Positions 8,077-17,985 are shown, numbered from the stretch's first letter. The stretch is DNA of 64,000 nucleotides from Phaeobacter sp. G2 (GCA_025163595.1 CP104100.1:744001-808000); one strand, 5' to 3'. Numbers and translations: made by a program. Notes: generated from the letters alone by a model not told the origin.

Positions 8077-8583
8077 ATGTTTGACACGATGACCCTAACC
8101 AAAGCGACCGCAGGCGTTTGCGGATCGTTCCTGGTGCTTCTTCTGGGCCACTGGGCCGCGGATGTACTCTATGCGTCAGACGCGCATGGTGAGCAATCTT
8201 ATGTAATTGAAGTGGCGGATGCGAGCGCCGCCGATGAAGATGTTGTTGAGGTCAGCTTTGAAGAGCTAATGGCCTCAGCGGACGCTGGCAAAGGCGCCAA
8301 GGTCTTCAAAAAATGTTCTGCATGCCACAAACTCGAAGAGGGTGTGAACGGCACCGGTCCTTCGCTTTATGGTGTTGTTGGCCGCGCCCAGGCCGGCATG
8401 GATGGCTTTGGCTATTCCGGCGCCCTGACCGCACTGGGCGGGACCTGGACAGCAGAAGAGCTGAGCGCCTTCCTTGCAAAGCCTTCGGCCTATGCTTCCG
8501 GCACCTCAATGTCGTTCTCTGGTCTGAAGAAAGAAAAAGACCGGGTAAACCTCATTGCCTATCTGGACAGTCTCGACGACTGA
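8077..8583 (+). CDS. Membrane-anchored c-type cytochrome (cytochrome c552/cy type)
   Basis: 168 aa. A single hydrophobic segment at about residues 12-32 lacks a convincing cleavage site and is followed by an acidic linker (about 45-66), then a class I cytochrome c domain: haem-binding C80-S-A-C83-H84, GTGPSLYGVVGR, and the distal ligand M145 in GTSMSFSG. This layout matches the anchored cytochrome cy/CycM proteins that carry electrons from the bc1 complex to terminal oxidases. The cbb3 oxidase encoded 12 kb away is a plausible acceptor. Followed by a good terminator. Confidence 0.88.
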   Translation: MFDTMTLTKATAGVCGSFLVLLLGHWAADVLYASDAHGEQSYVIEVADASAADEDVVEVSFEELMASADAGKGAKVFKKCSACHKLEEGVNGTGPSLYGVVGRAQAGMDGFGYSGALTALGGTWTAEELSAFLAKPSAYASGTSMSFSGLKKEKDRVNLIAYLDSLDD

Positions 8584-8619
8584 TCCGGGCCTGGTTTCCT
8601 GAACCAGCACACAGATTTC

Positions 8620-8651
8620 AAAGGGCCGTGGCGGATGCTGCGGCCTTTTGC
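8620..8651 (+). terminator. Intrinsic terminator after the cytochrome c gene
   Basis: AAGGGCCG and CGGCCTTTT form a stem around a 12-nt loop starting at TGGCGG, followed by TTTTGCTT. It lies about 40 nt after the stop codon. Confidence 0.7.
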
Positions 8652-8822
8652 TTATGCAGCGGGCGCGGAATGCCCTGTTCTCATGGCAGGATCACGCGCT
8701 TGCGATCTGATGAGTGCGGGGATCAGGTAATCTCAGCTTGAATGTTACCGCCTGCGGGTTTTAGCTTGAGAGACAGGAAAACACCGGACCAGTACAAGGC
8801 CGGGCAATGGAGGTTGTGACGG

Positions 8823-10805
8823 ATGACATCCCGGATAGCAGGTAATCAGGTGACACGACGCGGCGGCGCCCAAAGCTTTGCACAGGCGCAGGTACAGGCG
8901 CAGGTACAGGTGGCGCCATCAGCCCCTGCAAAATCTGGCCCTGCAAACGCAGTTTACCTGTTGCTTCTGGGGTTGGCACTGGCCTTGTGTCTTGCCCTGC
9001 CACAACGGGGCTCCGCGCAGGAGGTGATCACAAGCCATGGCTTTGCCGAGTTTGGCGCGTTGAAATACCCCGAAGGCTTTGCCCATTTTGACTATGTGAA
9101 CCCAGAGGCGCCAAAGGGTGGCGAGCTGTCGATTTCGGCGGTGGGCACCTTTGACAGCATGAACCCCTTTACCCGCAAGGGACGTGCCGGCGCCTTGGCC
9201 TCATCACATTTTGAAAGTCTGCTGGTGGAATCCTATGATGAACCGGGGTCCTATTATGGCTTGATTGCCGAAAGCCTAGAGTATCCCGAAAGCCAGGATT
9301 GGGTGATTTTTAACCTGCGCCCCGAGGCGCGGTTCTCGGATGGTTCTGCGGTGACGGCGGAAGATGTGGTGTTTTCCCATAACCTTTTGCTGGATCAGGG
9401 CCTGCAATCCTACGCCGAAGCGGTGCGCAAACGCATCCCCAAGGCCGAAGCGCTGGCCCCGCATCAGGTGAAATTCTATTTCTCCCCGGATTTTCCCCGC
9501 CGGGCCATGATCACCCAGGTCGGGGGCACTCCGGTTTTCTCGAAGGCCTGGTTTGAGGCCGATCCCGAAAATCGCCGCCTGGATGAACCCCGCCTGGATC
9601 CGGGCATTGGATCTGGCCCCTATATTCTGGACAAGGCCGAGATCAACCAGCGCATCACCTACCGCAGAAACCCCGACTATTGGGGCAAGGATCTGAACGT
9701 CAACATCGGTCGCCATAACTATGATGCCATCCGGGTTGAGTATTTTGGCGACGCTATTGCCGCCATGGAGGGGTTCAAGGCCGGCGTCTATACGGTGCGG
9801 CCAGAAAATAACTCAAAAAGCTGGGCGACCTCCTATGATTTTGACGCGGTTGCGCGTGGCGATGTGATCAAGAACGAGATCCCGGACGGCAATGTGCCTG
9901 TGGCCAATGGCTTTGTGATGAACCTGCTGCGGCCCAAGTTCCAGGATATTCGTGTGCGCGAGGCCCTGCAGCTGGCCTTCAACTTTGAATGGACCAATGA
10001 GAGCCTGCAATACGGGCTGTTCCGCCATCGCAGCTCTTTCTGGCAGGATAGCGATCTGGAGGCCAAGGGCGTGCCGACGGGGCGCGAACTGGAGGTGCTG
10101 ACCGCGCTGGGCGACCAGATCGATCCGGCGATCCTGACCTCTGAGCCGGTGATGGCCCATGCCTCGAAACCCAAACGCCCCAATGATCGTCGCAACCTGC
10201 GCCGCGCCATGAAGCTGCTGGATGAGGCAGGCTGGGAAGTGAACAGCGAGGGCATGCGCCAGAACGCGGCGGGCGAGGTTCTGAAGATCGAATTCCTGCT
10301 TGATAGCCCGACCTTGGAACGTATCGTCGGCCCCTATGTGTCGAACCTGCAGGCAATGGGCATCGACGCGGTGCTCAATCGGGTGGATTACGCGCAATAC
10401 ACCAGCCGCCGCCGGGAAAAGGATTTTGACATGGTCTCCTTTGCCTATCCAATGTCACTGGAACCATCGACCGGCCTGTATCAGTTCTTTGGGGCCGAGG
10501 CGCATAAGTTCTCGGTCTTTAATCCGGCAGGTCTGGCGGATCCGGCAGTGGACGCCCTGATTGACAACGTTGTTGACGCCAAAACTCAGGAAGAGCTCTA
10601 CTCCAATGCCCGTGCGCTGGACCGGGTGCTGCGGGCAAAACGGTTCATGGTGCCAACCTGGTATCTGGACGTCAGCTGGATCGCCCATTGGAAACAATAT
10701 GCCTACCCTGCAAACCTGCCCCCCTATGACACCGGATTGCTGGACCTGTGGTGGGTGGATGCCGCGCGCGAGGCTGAATTGAAAGCCTCGGGCGCCTTGC
10801 GGTAA
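8823..10805 (+). CDS. yejA: ABC transporter solute-binding protein, family 5 (YejA-type oligopeptide/microcin C)
   Basis: 660 aa periplasmic binding protein of the peptide/nickel family. A long charged and Ala/Gln-rich leader precedes the Sec signal core (AVYLLLLGLALALCLALP, about residues 43-60) with cleavage predicted after GSAQ. Family 5 features include YPEGFAHFDYVNPEAPKGGE, IGSGPYILDKAEI and the C-terminal domain with FSVFNPAGLADPAVDALID. In E. coli YejABEF imports oligopeptides and the antibiotic microcin C. GGAGG lies 9 nt before ATG 8823. First gene of a four-gene operon; yejB follows after 9 nt. Confidence 0.9.
   Translation: MTSRIAGNQVTRRGGAQSFAQAQVQAQVQVAPSAPAKSGPANAVYLLLLGLALALCLALPQRGSAQEVITSHGFAEFGALKYPEGFAHFDYVNPEAPKGGELSISAVGTFDSMNPFTRKGRAGALASSHFESLLVESYDEPGSYYGLIAESLEYPESQDWVIFNLRPEARFSDGSAVTAEDVVFSHNLLLDQGLQSYAEAVRKRIPKAEALAPHQVKFYFSPDFPRRAMITQVGGTPVFSKAWFEADPENRRLDEPRLDPGIGSGPYILDKAEINQRITYRRNPDYWGKDLNVNIGRHNYDAIRVEYFGDAIAAMEGFKAGVYTVRPENNSKSWATSYDFDAVARGDVIKNEIPDGNVPVANGFVMNLLRPKFQDIRVREALQLAFNFEWTNESLQYGLFRHRSSFWQDSDLEAKGVPTGRELEVLTALGDQIDPAILTSEPVMAHASKPKRPNDRRNLRRAMKLLDEAGWEVNSEGMRQNAAGEVLKIEFLLDSPTLERIVGPYVSNLQAMGIDAVLNRVDYAQYTSRRREKDFDMVSFAYPMSLEPSTGLYQFFGAEAHKFSVFNPAGLADPAVDALIDNVVDAKTQEELYSNARALDRVLRAKRFMVPTWYLDVSWIAHWKQYAYPANLPPYDTGLLDLWWVDAAREAELKASGALR
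8882..8905 (+). repeat. 12-bp tandem repeat within the yejA leader
   Basis: ACAGGCGCAGGT occurs twice in a row (8882-8893, 8894-8905) and a partial third copy follows. It encodes an alternating AQVQ run before the signal peptide core. A multiple of three, so copy-number change would keep the frame. Confidence 0.8.
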
Positions 10806-10814
10806 GGGCGCGAC

Positions 10815-11903
10815 ATGGCAGCCTATATCCTTAGACGTTTACTGCTGGTGATCCCAACCCTGTTTGGCATCATGGTGGTGAACTTTACTCTGGTGCAATT
10901 TGTCCCCGGCGGTCCGGTGGAACAGGTGATCGCGCAGCTGCAGGGCGGCGGTGATGTGTTTGAGGGCTTTGCCGGTGGCGGCGGGGACTCTGGTGGATCA
11001 TCGGTGATCGAAGCCAATGACAGCTACGCAGGCCGTCAGGGCCTGCCGCCCGAACTCATCGAGGAGCTGAAAGAGCAGTTTGGCCTGGACAAGCCACCGC
11101 TGGAGCGGTTTGGCCTGATGCTGGTCAACTACATGCGGTTTGACTTTGGTGAGAGCTATTTTCGCAAGATCGACGTGACAGAGCTGGTGTTGGAAAAGAT
11201 GCCGGTGTCGATTTCTCTGGGGCTGTGGTCGACACTGATTGCCTATTTGATTTCGATCCCCCTAGGGATTCGCAAGGCGCTGCGCGATGGCTCGCGTTTT
11301 GATACCTGGACCAGCGGCATCATCATCGCTGCCTATGCCATCCCTGGATTTCTGTTTGCAATCATGCTGCTGGTTCTGTTCGCGGGTGGCTCCTACTGGC
11401 AGATCTTTCCCCTGCGCGGCCTGACCTCTGACAACTGGGAAAGCCTCAGCCTGTTTGGCAAGATCTACGATTACGCCTGGCACATCGCGCTGCCGGTGAT
11501 TGCCTCAACCATTGCCTCCTTTGCCACCTTGACGCTTTTGACCAAGAACTCCTTTTTGGATGAGATCAAAAAACAATATGTCATCACCGCACGGGCCAAG
11601 GGGCTGTCTGAGAACCGGGTGCTCTATGGCCATGTGTTCCGCAATGCCATGCTGATTGTGATTGCCGGTTTCCCGGCGGTGTTCATCAGCATATTCTTTT
11701 CCGGCAGCCTGATCATTGAGACAATTTTCTCGCTGGATGGTCTGGGCCGCCTGGGGTTTGAGGCCGCGGTGGCGCGGGATTACCCGGTGATGTTTGGCTC
11801 CATGTATATCTTTGGTCTGATGTCCCTGGTGGTCGGGATCATCTCCGATCTGATGTATGTGCTGGTTGATCCCCGCATTGACTTTGAAAAGCGGGAGGGC
11901 TGA
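10815..11903 (+). CDS. yejB: Microcin C/peptide ABC transporter permease
   Basis: 362 aa inner-membrane permease of the DppB/OppB type: N-terminal membrane segment ([27 protein letters not shown] overall region), a Gly-rich periplasmic loop around residues 45-65, then five further segments. The EAA motif appears as [21 protein letters not shown] and contacts the ATPase. The [10 protein letters not shown] sequence and long loop are typical of YejB. It pairs with YejE; operon spacing is 4 nt to the yejE start. Confidence 0.92.
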   Translation: MAAYILRRLLLVIPTLFGIMVVNFTLVQFVPGGPVEQVIAQLQGGGDVFEGFAGGGGDSGGSSVIEANDSYAGRQGLPPELIEELKEQFGLDKPPLERFGLMLVNYMRFDFGESYFRKIDVTELVLEKMPVSISLGLWSTLIAYLISIPLGIRKALRDGSRFDTWTSGIIIAAYAIPGFLFAIMLLVLFAGGSYWQIFPLRGLTSDNWESLSLFGKIYDYAWHIALPVIASTIASFATLTLLTKNSFLDEIKKQYVITARAKGLSENRVLYGHVFRNAMLIVIAGFPAVFISIFFSGSLIIETIFSLDGLGRLGFEAAVARDYPVMFGSMYIFGLMSLVVGIISDLMYVLVDPRIDFEKREG

Positions 11904-11907
11904 GACA

Positions 11908-13014
11908 ATGGCACTCTCCCCGCTTAATCAACGTCGTTGGAACACCTTCCGCCGCAACAAACGCGCCTATTGGTCCCTGTGGATTTTTGCGGTGCTTTTT
12001 GGCCTGTCGCTCTTTGCTGAGTTCCTGGCCAATGACAAACCCATCCTGGTGAGCTATCGCGGCGAGCTCTATACGCCAATCTTCAAGTTTTACCCCGAAA
12101 CCAGTTTTGGCGGTGATTTCAAAACTGAGGCAAGCTATCGCGATTCTGAGGTGGAATGCCTGATCCAATCCGGCGGGGTTGAGGATTGCTTTGACGAGCC
12201 GGAGGCGGTCATCGAAGAGATCGCGGCCGGCAGCTACGCGGCTGAAGGGTTCTACAAGGGCTGGACGATTTGGCCGCTTATTCCCTATTCCTACAAAACC
12301 AATGTGGACCGCCCTGGGGCTGCACCACTGCCACCCAATGGGCAAAACCTTCTGGGCACAGATGACGCCAAACGTGATGTGCTGGCGCGGGTCATTCATG
12401 GCTTTCGGTTGTCGATTGTCTTTACCCTGATGGTGACGGGCGCGGCCACGGTGATTGGTATTCTTGCCGGTGCGGTGCAGGGCTATTTTGGCGGCTGGCT
12501 GGATCTGGTGTTCCAGCGGGTGATCGAGGTCTGGGGCTCGGTGAATTCGCTCTATGTCATCATCATCATGTTTGCCATCTTAGGCCGCAGTTTCTGGCTC
12601 TTGGTGGGGCTGATGATCCTGTTCAGCTGGACCTCGCTGGTGGGCGTGGTGCGGGCGGAATTCCTGCGGGCGCGCAATCTGGAATATGTCCGCGCGGCCA
12701 AGGCCCTGGGAGTGGGCAATATGACCATCATGCTGCGCCACATGCTGCCCAATGCCATGGTGGCGACCCTGACCATGCTGCCCTTTATCATCACCGGCAC
12801 CATTGGCGGCTTGGCGAGCCTGGATTTTCTCGGCTTTGGCCTGCCGTCCTCGGCGCCCTCATTGGGGGAGCTGACATTGCAGGCAAAACAAAACCTTGAG
12901 GCGCCCTGGCTGGCCTTCACCGCCTTTGTCACCTTTGCTCTGATGCTGTCGCTGCTGATTTTTATCTTTGAAGGTATCCGCGACGCCTTTGATCCAAGAA
13001 AGACCTTTTCATGA
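11908..13014 (+). CDS. yejE: Microcin C/peptide ABC transporter permease
   Basis: 368 aa, DppC/OppC type. N-terminal segment after RRNKRAYWSLWIF, a large periplasmic region with YPETSFGGDF and YSYKTNVDRPG typical of YejE, the LLGTDDAKRDVLARVIHGFR motif, and the EAA loop with RAAKALGVGNMTIMLRHMLPN. ATG 11908 is preferred to an in-frame ATG at 11857 because GGGAGGG precedes it and the longer form would overlap yejB by about 50 nt. The stop overlaps the yejF start by 4 nt. Confidence 0.92.
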   Translation: MALSPLNQRRWNTFRRNKRAYWSLWIFAVLFGLSLFAEFLANDKPILVSYRGELYTPIFKFYPETSFGGDFKTEASYRDSEVECLIQSGGVEDCFDEPEAVIEEIAAGSYAAEGFYKGWTIWPLIPYSYKTNVDRPGAAPLPPNGQNLLGTDDAKRDVLARVIHGFRLSIVFTLMVTGAATVIGILAGAVQGYFGGWLDLVFQRVIEVWGSVNSLYVIIIMFAILGRSFWLLVGLMILFSWTSLVGVVRAEFLRARNLEYVRAAKALGVGNMTIMLRHMLPNAMVATLTMLPFIITGTIGGLASLDFLGFGLPSSAPSLGELTLQAKQNLEAPWLAFTAFVTFALMLSLLIFIFEGIRDAFDPRKTFS

Positions 13015-14591
13015 GTGCCGTACTAGAGGTCCGCGATCTGCGTGTGTCGTTCCGTCAGGATGGCAAGATCTCCGAAGCCGTTAAAGGTGTCTCGTTTTCG
13101 GTTGCACGTGGTGAGACCGTGGCCCTGGTGGGCGAGTCCGGCTCTGGCAAATCCGTCTCGGCGCTGTCCACCGTGTCACTGCTGGGCGACAGCGCCATTG
13201 TGGAGGGCTCGGTTACCTATGACGGGGTTGAAATGGTCGGCGCTTCGGAAAAGCACCTGATGCAGGTGCGTGGCAATGACATCAGCTTTATCTTTCAGGA
13301 GCCGATGACCTCGCTCAACCCGCTGCACACCATCGAAAAGCAGCTGGCGGAATCGCTGGCGCTGCATCAGGGATTGCAGGGGCAGGCGGCGCGGGGGCGC
13401 ATTTTGGAACTGATGCAGAAGGTTGGCATTCGCGACGCCGAAAGCCGCCTGAGCGCCTACCCCCACGAGCTGTCTGGTGGTCAGCGCCAGCGGGTGATGA
13501 TCGCCATGGCCCTGGCCAATAAGCCAGAGGTGCTGATTGCGGATGAACCCACAACGGCGCTGGATGTGACCATCCAGGCGCAGATTCTCGAGCTGCTGGC
13601 AGAGCTGAAGAAATCTGAGGGCATGGGGCTGTTGTTCATCACCCATGATCTGAACGTGGTGCGCCGCATCGCTGATCGGGTCTGCGTGATGAAGGGCGGC
13701 GAGATTGTCGAGGAAGGTCCGGCAGCGGCGGTTTTTGATAATCCGCAACATGCCTATACGCAAAAACTGCTGGCGGCAGAGCCTTCTGGCATCCCGGAGC
13801 CAGTGGCGGCTGACGCGCCGGAGATGATCCGAACCCGGGATTTGAAAGTCTGGTTTCCGATCCAGAAGGGGCTGTTGAAACGCACCGTCGGCCATGTGAA
13901 GGCGGTCAATCCGACCTCGATTTCCGTGCGGGCAGGCGAAACTCTGGGCATTGTCGGCGAAAGCGGCTCTGGCAAGACCACCATGGCGCTGGCGATCATG
14001 CGCTTGATTGCATCTGAGGGCGAAGTGCGGTTTTGCGGCGACGATCTGCGGCAGTGGTCCACGGGGGAGCTGCGCAGCCTGCGCAAGGATATGCAGATCG
14101 TGTTTCAGGATCCCTTTGGCTCGCTCAGCCCGCGGATGACCTGCGCCCAGATCATTGCCGAAGGGCTGGCCATTCACCGGGTCGACCAGCACCGCGCCCC
14201 GCGCGAACTGGTGGCGGAGGTGATGGTCGAGGTCGGTCTGGACCCGGCGACGATGGATCGCTACCCGCATGAGTTCTCCGGTGGCCAGCGTCAGCGCATC
14301 GCCATTGCCCGGGCCATGGTGCTGCGGCCCAAACTGGTGGTGCTGGATGAGCCGACCTCGGCGCTGGATATGACGGTGCAGGTGCAGATCGTCGAGCTGC
14401 TGCGGGATCTGCAAAAGCGCTATGGGCTGGCCTATCTGTTCATCAGCCATGACCTGAATGTGGTGCGGGCGATGTCGCATCAGGTGGTGGTGATGAAACA
14501 GGGCGATATCGTGGAGGCCGGCGCCGCCGAGGCGCTGTTTGAACACCCAAAAGAGGCCTACACCCGCGAGCTGCTGGCCGCCGCCCGATAG
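13011..14591 (+). CDS. yejF: Microcin C/peptide ABC transporter, duplicated ATP-binding protein
   Basis: 526 aa with two complete ABC ATPase domains. Domain 1: Walker A GESGSGKS near residue 42, signature LSGGQRQR, Walker B VLIADEP. Domain 2 from about residue 275: Walker A GESGSGKT, signature FSGGQRQR, Walker B LVVLDEP. Oligopeptide-type C-terminal extensions follow each ([12 protein letters not shown] and [10 protein letters not shown]). Drives the YejBE channel. Four-nt overlap with yejE. Confidence 0.93.
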   Translation: MSAVLEVRDLRVSFRQDGKISEAVKGVSFSVARGETVALVGESGSGKSVSALSTVSLLGDSAIVEGSVTYDGVEMVGASEKHLMQVRGNDISFIFQEPMTSLNPLHTIEKQLAESLALHQGLQGQAARGRILELMQKVGIRDAESRLSAYPHELSGGQRQRVMIAMALANKPEVLIADEPTTALDVTIQAQILELLAELKKSEGMGLLFITHDLNVVRRIADRVCVMKGGEIVEEGPAAAVFDNPQHAYTQKLLAAEPSGIPEPVAADAPEMIRTRDLKVWFPIQKGLLKRTVGHVKAVNPTSISVRAGETLGIVGESGSGKTTMALAIMRLIASEGEVRFCGDDLRQWSTGELRSLRKDMQIVFQDPFGSLSPRMTCAQIIAEGLAIHRVDQHRAPRELVAEVMVEVGLDPATMDRYPHEFSGGQRQRIAIARAMVLRPKLVVLDEPTSALDMTVQVQIVELLRDLQKRYGLAYLFISHDLNVVRAMSHQVVVMKQGDIVEAGAAEALFEHPKEAYTRELLAAAR

Positions 14592-14656
14592 GCCACAAAG
14601 GGGGGGCTCCCGCCCGCTTAGCATTTGCCAAAGGCAAAGGCACACCCTTGGGGGTG

Positions 14657-14674
14657 GCGCCGCTGTCGCGGCGC
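14657..14674. other. GC-rich hairpin between yejF and hemN
   Basis: GCGCCGC-TGTC-GCGGCGC is a perfect 7-bp stem located between the convergent ends of yejF and hemN. It lacks a T-run on either strand, so a role as terminator is uncertain. Confidence 0.4.
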
Positions 14675-14702
14675 TGCAGCTCTATCTGGCCAGGGGGGGG
14701 GC

Positions 14703-16097
14703 TCAGGCCGAGGAGGCCCGCGTGTCTGGCGCTGTGATCGGGAGGTTGTCGGCGCCTGCGGCCTCATAGGTGTCGAAATGGCGTGCAACAACCCGGGTTA
14801 TGGCGCGGGCGCTTTCTGTCACGACAGCGCCATTTGAGGTTTGCACCAGAATACCGGGAAAGGCAGCACAGGCCTGGCTGACCAGGGTGTCAAACCGTGC
14901 TTTCTGATCCGGGAAATGGCGCAGGATTTGGTCGCTGGGAATCGAAAACCCGCAGAGCAGCGCCTTGATGATATGCTCGCGCAGCTGGTCTTCGCCCTCA
15001 AAGGCATGGCCGCGCGCGGCGGCAAAACGCCCGCCTTTGCTCCCGCCCTGGACAGTAGCCATGTATCGCGCGGTACTGGGGGCGTTTTGCGCATACCCCT
15101 GGGGGAAGCGCGAAATGGCCGAGGCGCCGAGGCCAATCAGAACCTCTGCCGGATCGTCGCTATAGCCTTGGAACCCCCGTTTGAGGCTCTGAGTCGCGCG
15201 GGCAGCACTCAGGCTGTCGCCGGGGCGGGCAAAACTGTCGAGACCGATCTGCTGGTAGCCCTGTTGCAGGCAGATGGCCCTGGCGGCGCTGAACAGCTCC
15301 AGACGGTCCTCTGGTTTGGGCAGGGTTTCCGACGGGATCATCGTCTGGCGGCGGACCATCGCGGGGAGATGTTTGTAGCCATAAAGCGCCACCCGGTCCG
15401 GTGTCAGCGACAGCAATTGGCGGGTGCTGTGACGGATCTGGGCAAGCGTCTGGTGCGGCAGGCCAAAAAGCAGATCGGTGCTCAGATCCTGCACACCGCC
15501 CTGGCGCAGCATGGCAACCACCTGAGCCACCCTGTCAAAGGTTAAACTGCGGCCAATGGCCTGCTGGGTTGTGTCGTCGAATCCCTGCACTCCAATCGAG
15601 GCGCGCGTGAGGCCAGCGTCAATCAAGGCCTGGCAACGGGCTTGGTCGAATTCGTTTGGATCGATCTCAACCGAGAACTCTGCGCCCGCAGCAAGCGGCG
15701 CCATATCCAGCAGCGCAGCAGCGAGATCGCGAATCATGTCTGGGGGCAAAATGGTCGGCGTGCCGCCGCCCCAATGGATCCGCGACAGGGAGACATCCTT
15801 GGGCAAATGGGATTTGAGTAACGAGATTTCCTGTTTCAACGCCGCAACATAGGCAACGATAGGGGCATCAGATCTGGTCCCCTGGGTGCGGCACATGCAA
15901 AACCAGCAGAGGCTGCGGCAAAAGGGGACGTGCACATAAAGGGAGATCTGGCTTCCTGCTGGAATTTGCGCCAACCAGGATTGGAAATGCGCCGCCCCAA
16001 TGTGCGGCGCAAAATGCGGCACCGTCGGGTAACTGGTATAGCGCGGCACTTTGGCATCGAATAAACCGAGCTTCGCCAATTGTGATTTCTGACACAT
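14703..16097 (-). CDS. hemN: Oxygen-independent coproporphyrinogen III oxidase (radical SAM)
   Basis: 464 aa. Oxidatively decarboxylates coproporphyrinogen III to protoporphyrinogen IX without oxygen. Radical SAM cluster motif C60-x3-C64-x2-C67 followed by C69, matching the CxxxCxxCxC pattern of true HemN and not of HemW. Also VPRYTSYPTVPHF at the N-terminus, SAM-binding GGGTP, EIDPNE, SIGVQGFD and the HemN C-terminal domain. ATG 16097 is next to a -10-like element (see the FNR box at 16133). Divergent from fnrL; the aerobic counterpart hemF is at 38847, so the organism can make haem with or without oxygen. Confidence 0.93.
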   Translation of the reverse strand: MCQKSQLAKLGLFDAKVPRYTSYPTVPHFAPHIGAAHFQSWLAQIPAGSQISLYVHVPFCRSLCWFCMCRTQGTRSDAPIVAYVAALKQEISLLKSHLPKDVSLSRIHWGGGTPTILPPDMIRDLAAALLDMAPLAAGAEFSVEIDPNEFDQARCQALIDAGLTRASIGVQGFDDTTQQAIGRSLTFDRVAQVVAMLRQGGVQDLSTDLLFGLPHQTLAQIRHSTRQLLSLTPDRVALYGYKHLPAMVRRQTMIPSETLPKPEDRLELFSAARAICLQQGYQQIGLDSFARPGDSLSAARATQSLKRGFQGYSDDPAEVLIGLGASAISRFPQGYAQNAPSTARYMATVQGGSKGGRFAAARGHAFEGEDQLREHIIKALLCGFSIPSDQILRHFPDQKARFDTLVSQACAAFPGILVQTSNGAVVTESARAITRVVARHFDTYEAAGADNLPITAPDTRASSA

Positions 16098-16132
16098 ATC
16101 ATTATCCTAGCCAGTATTCGCACGAACGAACT

Positions 16133-16146
16133 TTGACCTGGATCAA
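16133..16146. promoter_or_regulatory. FNR/FnrL box between hemN and fnrL
   Basis: TTGAC-CTGG-ATCAA differs from the consensus TTGAT-N4-ATCAA at one base. Its centre (16139.5) is 42 nt from the hemN start codon and about 19 nt before the fnrL start codon. That fits class II activation of hemN and autorepression of fnrL. Confidence 0.8.
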
Positions 16147-16158
16147 ACGGGACTGCCC

Positions 16159-16899
16159 ATGAACGCCCCAACCATTTCCCATATCAGCTGCGCTGATTGT
16201 CCCATCCGCCACCGTGCTGTTTGCGCGCGCTGCGAGTCCGACGAGCTGGAGGCGTTGGATGCCATCAAATACTATCGCAGCTACGAAGCGGGGCAGCCCA
16301 TTATCTGGTCCGGCGATGTGATGAACTTTGTCGGGTCTGTGGTTTCGGGTATCGCGACGCTGACGCAGACGATGGAGGATGGCCGCACGCAGATGGTTGG
16401 CCTGTTGTTGCCAAGCGATTTTGTCGGTCGCCCGGGGCGCGATGGCGCGGCCTATAATGTGGTTGCGACCACCGATATGGTGATGTGCTGTTTCCGCAAA
16501 AAGCCCTTTGAAGAGCTGATGGCGCAAACGCCGCATATTGCCCACCGCCTGCTGGAGATGACCCTGGATGAACTGGATGCCGCCCGCGAGTGGATGTTGG
16601 TTCTGGGGCGCAAGACTGCGCGGGAAAAAATTGCCAGCCTGCTGACCATCATTGCCCGGCGCGATGCCTCGCTGACGCCGCGTGGGGCGGTCAATTCCAT
16701 GACCTTTGATCTGCCACTCACCCGCGAAGCCATGGCGGATTATCTTGGCCTCACACTGGAGACCGTCAGCCGCCAGATGTCGGCGTTGAAACGGGACGGG
16801 GTGATTTCGCTGGAGGGTAAGCGCCGGGTATCCGTGCCTGATATGGGGCGGCTGTTCGAAGAAGCGGGCGACGACAGCGATGGCGGATTTATGAGCTAG
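16159..16899 (+). CDS. fnrL: Crp/Fnr family oxygen-sensing regulator FnrL
   Basis: 246 aa. N-terminal cysteines C11, C14, C22 and C25 plus C110/C111 provide the ligands for an oxygen-labile [4Fe-4S] cluster, in the FnrL-type spacing. A cAMP-like beta-roll (about 35-135), dimerisation helix (about 130-165) and a helix-turn-helix with LTREAMADYLGLTLETVSRQ follow; ETVSRQ is the FNR-type recognition helix contacting TTGAT. Predicted to activate cbb3 oxidase and haem genes under low oxygen. FNR boxes at 16133, 20382, 24113 and 25607 are its likely local targets. Confidence 0.93.
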   Translation: MNAPTISHISCADCPIRHRAVCARCESDELEALDAIKYYRSYEAGQPIIWSGDVMNFVGSVVSGIATLTQTMEDGRTQMVGLLLPSDFVGRPGRDGAAYNVVATTDMVMCCFRKKPFEELMAQTPHIAHRLLEMTLDELDAAREWMLVLGRKTAREKIASLLTIIARRDASLTPRGAVNSMTFDLPLTREAMADYLGLTLETVSRQMSALKRDGVISLEGKRRVSVPDMGRLFEEAGDDSDGGFMS

Positions 16900-16983
16900 G
16901 GCGCTGATAAGCCCCGGAATTATCGAAATTTTACCGCGGTTCATGCCAGTATTTGAGAGGGCTTAGGCTGGGTGTGGCAGCGC

Positions 16984-17856
16984 TTATCCTGCCTGTGTCA
17001 GCCATCTGAACACCTGATGACTGGCGGAGCCAGCGCTGCGCCCAGGCATGCTCCACAGCCTCAGCGCCCGTGCAAGGGTGGCCTTTTGTCGAAAGGGCGC
17101 CACCAGCTGCCCCCTGGCCAGATAGGGGGCCAAAAGCGCCTCATGGCCGATCAAGACCCCGGCTCCGTTGAGCGCCTCTTCCACCGCCAGGGCATAGAGC
17201 GAATAGACCGGACCACGCGGCGCGATATGGTGTGGCTGGGCGGCCTGGGCCAGCCAATGCTCCCAGTCCTCTTCCCAACTGGTGTCATAGAGACAGGGGA
17301 CCGTCAGCAGATCCAACGGGGATTCCAGCCGCTCTGCCAGGGCAGGGGCGCAGACAGGAAAGATGACATCCTCTGCTAGGACCGTGCCGTCGGTATCAGA
17401 AAAAAACAGGCAGAGATCATAGGAGGTCCGCTTGAGGTTTGGCGGCTGCTCCAGTGCGGTGATGGAGATTTCGGTGCCGGGCATTTCTGCGCGCAGGCGC
17501 GGCAGGCGCGGCGATAGCCAGAACTGGGCGATGGCTGGCAGGGTTGCGATATGGACGACCCGAGGCGCCGCAGCATCGCGCATCCGTTGCACGGCCTCCC
17601 CCAGCTGATCAAAGGCCTGACCAAAGGCTGGCAGCGATTGGGCGCCAAGCGGCGTTAGCACCACGCCCTTTGCGGTGCGTTGAAACAGCGGCGCGCCAAG
17701 CTCTGCCTCCAGCGATTTGATCTGGGCGGAGATGGCACCAGGTGTCACGCCCAGCTCAGTGGCCGCTGCTGAAAACCCGCCCAAGCGGGCGGCGGCCTCA
17801 AACGCGCGCAGGGCGGTCATGGCAAAGGATTTTGGACGGGGGGGCGAAACGGCCAT
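16984..17856 (-). CDS. LysR-type transcriptional regulator, GcvA-like
   Basis: 290 aa. N-terminal winged helix-turn-helix with RAFEAAARLGGFSAAATELG and VTPGAISAQIKSLEAELGAP, followed by the two-lobed effector domain. The reading frame stays open far upstream, but the recognisable protein begins at ATG 17856 (MAVSPPRPKSF), directly beside a perfect inverted repeat at 17857-17879. Divergent from the SHMT-like gene at 17986, the classic arrangement of a LysR regulator and its target; effector unknown. Confidence 0.88.
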   Translation of the reverse strand: MAVSPPRPKSFAMTALRAFEAAARLGGFSAAATELGVTPGAISAQIKSLEAELGAPLFQRTAKGVVLTPLGAQSLPAFGQAFDQLGEAVQRMRDAAAPRVVHIATLPAIAQFWLSPRLPRLRAEMPGTEISITALEQPPNLKRTSYDLCLFFSDTDGTVLAEDVIFPVCAPALAERLESPLDLLTVPCLYDTSWEEDWEHWLAQAAQPHHIAPRGPVYSLYALAVEEALNGAGVLIGHEALLAPYLARGQLVAPFRQKATLARALRLWSMPGRSAGSASHQVFRWLTQAG

Positions 17857-17879
17857 GGTTAGACTCACTTTTTCTAACC
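17857..17879. promoter_or_regulatory. Predicted LysR operator
   Basis: GGTTAGA (17857-17863) and TCTAACC (17873-17879) form a perfect 7-bp inverted repeat with a 9-nt spacer and contain the T-N11-A core expected for LysR-type sites. It abuts the LysR start codon, consistent with autoregulation. Confidence 0.65.
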
Positions 17880-17985
17880 CTAGATTTTCAGAAAACTGAT
17901 TTGCGCGCAAGCTTGGCCCGGGATCAACTGGGTCAAAGTTGCGATCGAAAATCGGCCCTAAGCCAAGCTCTATAGGAGTTCTACC

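Noticed and set aside
13176..14645. A 489-aa open frame antisense to yejF.
   Set aside because: Composition is His/Gln/Arg-rich, typical of the complement of a GC-rich gene; yejF has all ABC motifs on the other strand.
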